Assembly: GCA_937858705.1 (NCBI GenBank)
Contig: CALLZM010000006.1
Coordinates: forward strand, 1 to 64,000
DNA from: an uncultured Candidatus Saccharibacteria bacterium
Lineage (GTDB): Bacteria > Patescibacteriota > Saccharimonadia > Saccharimonadales > Saccharimonadaceae
DNA: 64,000 nt
Reading direction: 5' to 3'
Under the pieces are notes generated by a model. That model did no database searches. It was not told where the DNA came from and saw only the letters and a list, made by a program, of their open reading frames with translations. Below, one piece after another: positions 61,026 to 64,000 of this stretch (the stretch's first letter is position 1; every line of letters starts with the position of its first letter). The translations under genes were made by a program, and so were the position numbers.

Positions 61026-63140
61026 TTATTGCGCTTCTTTGATGCTCAGGCTCAACCGACCTCGCTCATCAATGCCAGTCAATTTCACTTTGACGATTTG
61101 ACCTTCTTTCAGAACATCGGTGACATTTGCAACGCGTTCGTTTGATAGCTGCGAGATATGCACCATGCCATCGGTACCAGGCAAGATGTTCACAAACGCA
61201 CCAAAATCTTTAATGCTCACAACCTTACCCTCGTATATACGACCAACCTCTGGCTCTTCAGTGAGACTCCTGATCCAGGCAATAGCTTTTTCAATAGACT
61301 CACCGTCTGGGCTCGCAACCGTAATGAGTCCATCATCCTTGATATCGATTTCGGCACCCGTTTCGCTGGTGATTTTATTGATCACCTCACCGCCCTTGCC
61401 GATAACCGCGCCGATTTTCTCTGGGTTGATCTTGATCTTCTCAATTCGTGGTGCGTATGGACTAAGACCAGTTCGTGGTGCAGCAAGTGTCGTCAGCATA
61501 TGTTGTAAAATATGTGCTCGCCCGCTCTTCGCACCGCTAATCGCTTGCTTCAAGATAGCAACTGGCAAGCCATGCAGCTTCATATCCATCTGGATGGCGG
61601 TGATACCCTGCTCGGTACCCGTGACCTTGAAGTCCATATCGCCCGCAAAATCTTCGGCATCGGCAATATCACTCAGAATATACGGCGTGTCGCCATCCAT
61701 CATCAGCCCCATGGCGATGCCAGAAACTGGTCGCTTCAGCGGTACGCCCGCGTCCATCAATGCCAAACAACTCGAACAAGTTGCCGCCATCGATGTCGAG
61801 CCATTTTGACTCATGATCTCAGTGACACTGCGAATAGCATACGGAAACTCTTCCTCAGTTGGCAACACAGGAATGAGGGCTCGTTCAGCCAAGTAGCCAT
61901 GTCCGATCTCACGGCGACCTGGGCTGCCAAGGCGGCGAACTTCACCAACGGTATACCCTGGCGCATTGTAGTGGTGCATATAACGGCGCTCGCCGTCATT
62001 CACTTCCATGGTGTCCACTAGCTGTGCATAGCTGAGTGGTGCCAGCGTGACAATATTCATACCTTGAGTCACCCCACGAGTAAAGATACTCGAGCCGTGC
62101 GTTCGTGGCAACACGCCAACCTCCGAGCTCAGCACGCGAACTTCATCAAGCTTACGACCATCTGGACGCAATTGTTCCTCGATAATACCTCGACGAACAT
62201 CTTTATGAAGCGCCATCGTAAACGCCTCATCGTACTCGTCGTACAGTTTTTCGTATTCCTCTTCGCCCATCTTCTCACGAAATTCTGCGTGAAAGGCCCA
62301 ACGAAGTTCATTGACCATTTCATTGCGTTCTGGATACGGCGCACGGAGTTTCTCACCAAGTTTATCGGCAATCCAGCCATCTACTTCAGCCTGAACTGCC
62401 TCATTTGGGAGAACCAGCTCATATTCCTGGGCTGCTGGCTGCACTTTTTCTGCGAGCTCTCGTTGCAAAGCAATTGCTGGCTGATAGGCCTTGAACGCCC
62501 ATTCTAATGCTTCGCCGATTACTTCCTCAGAGACTTCATTCGCACCAGCTTCAACCATGGTCACACCCGTTTCAATACCAGCAACCACGATGTCGAGATC
62601 GCTCGCGGCGCGCTCTTCTGGGGTAAGAAAGGCTTTAAACTCACCATTTACTCGACCTACACGGATACCCGCAACTGGACCATCAAATGGCGTACCAGTG
62701 AGCATCAGCGCCGCACTGGCAGCAATCATGCCAACACTATCTGGACGGAAGTTCGGATCCATCGACAGCACGCTTGCCACCACCTGCACTTCTTGGCGGT
62801 AGCCTTTTGGAAACAGTGGACGGATCGGACGGTCGATGAGACGGCCAATCAGAATCGCTTCATCGCTTGGACGACCCTCTCGTTTGATAAACCGGCTGCC
62901 ACTGATCTTTCCCGCTGCATAAAATTTTTCTTCATAGTCGATACTCAGTGGAAAATAGTCCAGCTGAATAGGTCGCGACCCAACTTGTGCCGTACCAAGC
63001 ACTACCGTATCGCCATAAGTGACCAGCACGCTAGCAGTCGAGCGAAAACCGACACGGTTGACCTCGAGCGTCAGTGGCTTTCCACAAAAATCCGTGGTAA
63101 CAGAAAAAATCTCTTTACCATGAGGGTTAATAATAGACAT
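61026..63140 (-). CDS. pnp: Polynucleotide phosphorylase
   Basis: 704 aa from ATG 63140 with GGAGG in front. Two RNase PH cores (about 5-230 and 310-540, the second with VPLKRPVSGIAMGL, DAEDFAGDMDFKVTGT), an alpha-helical linker, KH (about 550-610, IGKGGEVINKIT) and S1 (620-704). Degrades RNA phosphorolytically and can add tails. Final residues are S1 without a long tail. Pairs with RNase J as the main decay enzymes. Confidence 0.96.
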   Translation of the reverse strand: MSIINPHGKEIFSVTTDFCGKPLTLEVNRVGFRSTASVLVTYGDTVVLGTAQVGSRPIQLDYFPLSIDYEEKFYAAGKISGSRFIKREGRPSDEAILIGRLIDRPIRPLFPKGYRQEVQVVASVLSMDPNFRPDSVGMIAASAALMLTGTPFDGPVAGIRVGRVNGEFKAFLTPEERAASDLDIVVAGIETGVTMVEAGANEVSEEVIGEALEWAFKAYQPAIALQRELAEKVQPAAQEYELVLPNEAVQAEVDGWIADKLGEKLRAPYPERNEMVNELRWAFHAEFREKMGEEEYEKLYDEYDEAFTMALHKDVRRGIIEEQLRPDGRKLDEVRVLSSEVGVLPRTHGSSIFTRGVTQGMNIVTLAPLSYAQLVDTMEVNDGERRYMHHYNAPGYTVGEVRRLGSPGRREIGHGYLAERALIPVLPTEEEFPYAIRSVTEIMSQNGSTSMAATCSSCLALMDAGVPLKRPVSGIAMGLMMDGDTPYILSDIADAEDFAGDMDFKVTGTEQGITAIQMDMKLHGLPVAILKQAISGAKSGRAHILQHMLTTLAAPRTGLSPYAPRIEKIKINPEKIGAVIGKGGEVINKITSETGAEIDIKDDGLITVASPDGESIEKAIAWIRSLTEEPEVGRIYEGKVVSIKDFGAFVNILPGTDGMVHISQLSNERVANVTDVLKEGQIVKVKLTGIDERGRLSLSIKEAQ

Positions 63141-63263
63141 AGTTGTCCTCCATTTCTTGACGGAAAGTAACAGGTATGAACTGTTCAGTGACAACTCATA
63201 TCTATCACCATCCGCGTTACATTTACTTGGCTTATTATAGCACAAAAATGATACACTAGATAT

Positions 63264-63866
63264 ATGCTCACGCTTAAACAGTCGCAAAAATTTCCATGGC
63301 AGCTTATTGTGCTTGCCGTAGCTGTTCTCCTCCTTGCAGGTGGAATCTACATGCTGGCTTCAACCTCGAGCCCATTTATTGCGCGACAATTCACCGACCC
63401 AGCCAACAATGCCACGACAAAGCTGATAGAAGAAACGAAAGATACTATCAATGAAAATAGGCTCTACATCCCTAAGATCGATATCAATCTGCCCTACGCC
63501 GCGGGCGATGAAAATACTATGCTAAAAGGGGCTTGGTGGCGAAAGCCAGAAAATGGCAATCCAAAAGACGGCGGTAATTTCGTGTTATCGGCTCATCGTT
63601 TTGTCATGGGCTGGACACCAGGCGAAACCGTCAAGCGATCGCCGTTCTATAACATCGACAAACTCGCTATTGGCGATGAAATTACCATTGATTATCAAAA
63701 AGAGCGATTTGTGTTCGTGATAGAAAAAACTTACTCGGTAAAACCCGACGCAGTTGAAATCGAAAATCGCACTGACGACACTCGCCTGACGCTCTACTCG
63801 TGCACTCTTGGCGGCGCAAGCGATGGCCGCGATGTCATCATCGCCAAGCTACGCGCAACTGATTGA
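63264..63866 (+). CDS. Sortase (class E-like)
   Basis: 200 aa. One N-terminal helix (14-33), then the sortase core with His in LSAHRFVM, catalytic Cys in TLYSCTLGG and Arg in DGRDVIIAK. It anchors proteins to the cell wall. TACACT (63252-63257) is exactly six bases upstream of ATG, so a leaderless start. Its likely substrates are the LPTTG protein at 5503 and, across the convergent pair, the LAATG protein at 63881. Class E is inferred from topology and the LAxTG motif next door, not from a tree. Confidence 0.92.
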   Translation: MLTLKQSQKFPWQLIVLAVAVLLLAGGIYMLASTSSPFIARQFTDPANNATTKLIEETKDTINENRLYIPKIDINLPYAAGDENTMLKGAWWRKPENGNPKDGGNFVLSAHRFVMGWTPGETVKRSPFYNIDKLAIGDEITIDYQKERFVFVIEKTYSVKPDAVEIENRTDDTRLTLYSCTLGGASDGRDVIIAKLRATD

Positions 63867-63880
63867 ACTCAGTAAAACTT

Positions 63881-64000
63881 CTATCGCTTGATACGAAAAC
63901 TCCAAGCTATCAGTCCCACCGCTCCTACTGCCAAGAATGAGCCGAAAATCATTACGCTCAAAAGGCTGGAACCAGTAGCTGCAAGGGTATCTGTTTGGGC
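63881..64000 (-). CDS. C-terminus of a LAATG sortase substrate (partial)
   Basis: The last 39 residues of a leftward gene extend past the window edge. They read AQTDTLAATG then a hydrophobic helix (SLLSVMIFGSFLAVGAVGLI) and the end WSFRIKR, the exact form of a cell-wall sorting signal with LAATG in place of LPxTG. LAxTG is favoured by class E sortases; a sortase gene lies 15 bases away, convergent. No catalytic or binding part is visible. Confidence 0.85.
   Translation of the reverse strand, partial: AQTDTLAATGSSLLSVMIFGSFLAVGAVGLIAWSFRIKR

Overview
The window looks like part of the chromosome of a small-genome member of the Candidatus Saccharibacteria (TM7, Patescibacteria/CPR). This is inferred from protein character rather than a tree: many short intergenic gaps, Saccharibacteria-type hypothetical proteins, a VirB4/TraD-like ATPase, a complete Gram-positive-style type IV pilus locus, class-E-like sorting signals, a D-lactate-dehydrogenase-type enzyme, and UGA used as an ordinary stop codon (gyrA and the sortase gene end in TGA), which argues against the recoded Gracilibacteria/Absconditabacteria. 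Only about 57 nt of 16S rRNA fall inside the window, too little for placement.

Layout. 1-5.4 kb: 5' end of a 16S gene reading leftwards with its promoter and leader, then a DUF212 membrane protein, gyrA and gyrB. 5.5-12.9 kb: an LPTTG surface protein, a coiled-coil membrane protein, a VirB4/TraD-like ATPase with a small partner, a ~400-nt structured and apparently unassigned RNA region, and a HIT protein. 12.9-17.9 kb: an RNA-rich stretch (candidate ~100-nt sRNA, tmRNA, RNase P RNA, tRNA-Pro) around comM, infC-rpmI-rplT, a site-2 protease and rpmB. 18-30 kb: housekeeping genes (miaA, two HAD nucleotidases, thrS, ndk, superoxide dismutase, foldase, a Xer recombinase), a processive glycosyltransferase and four tRNAs. 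30.2-45.2 kb: a type IV pilus locus reading leftwards (a ~1000-aa exported protein and a TPR-like protein, then pilM-N-O, pilB, pilT, pilC, pilin, pilD, minor pilins). 45.2-48.9 kb: a small XRE/membrane-protein operon with its own operator, ychF, and the rpsF-ssb-rpsR-efp cluster. 49-51.5 kb: an accessory surface cassette (collagen-like protein, appendage-like protein, GH16-family hydrolase). 51.5-64 kb: an ArsR-flavoreductase pair, ftsK, an HD-domain protein, an orphan gene under a palindromic operator, RNase J, a family-4-like uracil-DNA glycosylase, a D-2-hydroxyacid dehydrogenase, phosphoglycerate mutase, pnp, a sortase, and the tail of a LAATG-bearing surface protein.

Themes. The surface programme is prominent: pilus, sortase with two sorting-signal proteins, glycosyltransferase, and the collagen-like/GH16 cassette, all plausible tools for a host-attached epibiont. 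The most striking regulatory feature is a 10-nt G/C homopolymer lying exactly between the -35 (TTGACA) and -10 (TACCAT) of the collagen-like cassette promoter, the arrangement used elsewhere for phase variation by spacer-length change. A second theme is translation initiation: at least seven genes carry a -10 hexamer exactly six bases before ATG, implying leaderless mRNAs, while operon-internal genes use Shine-Dalgarno sequences; infC appears to start at AUC, as expected if IF3 autoregulates by start-codon discrimination. Several enzymes have lost family-typical parts (Fe-S cysteines in the UDG, the TGS domain in ThrS, zinc cysteines in PilB, the metal motif in an MBL-fold protein).
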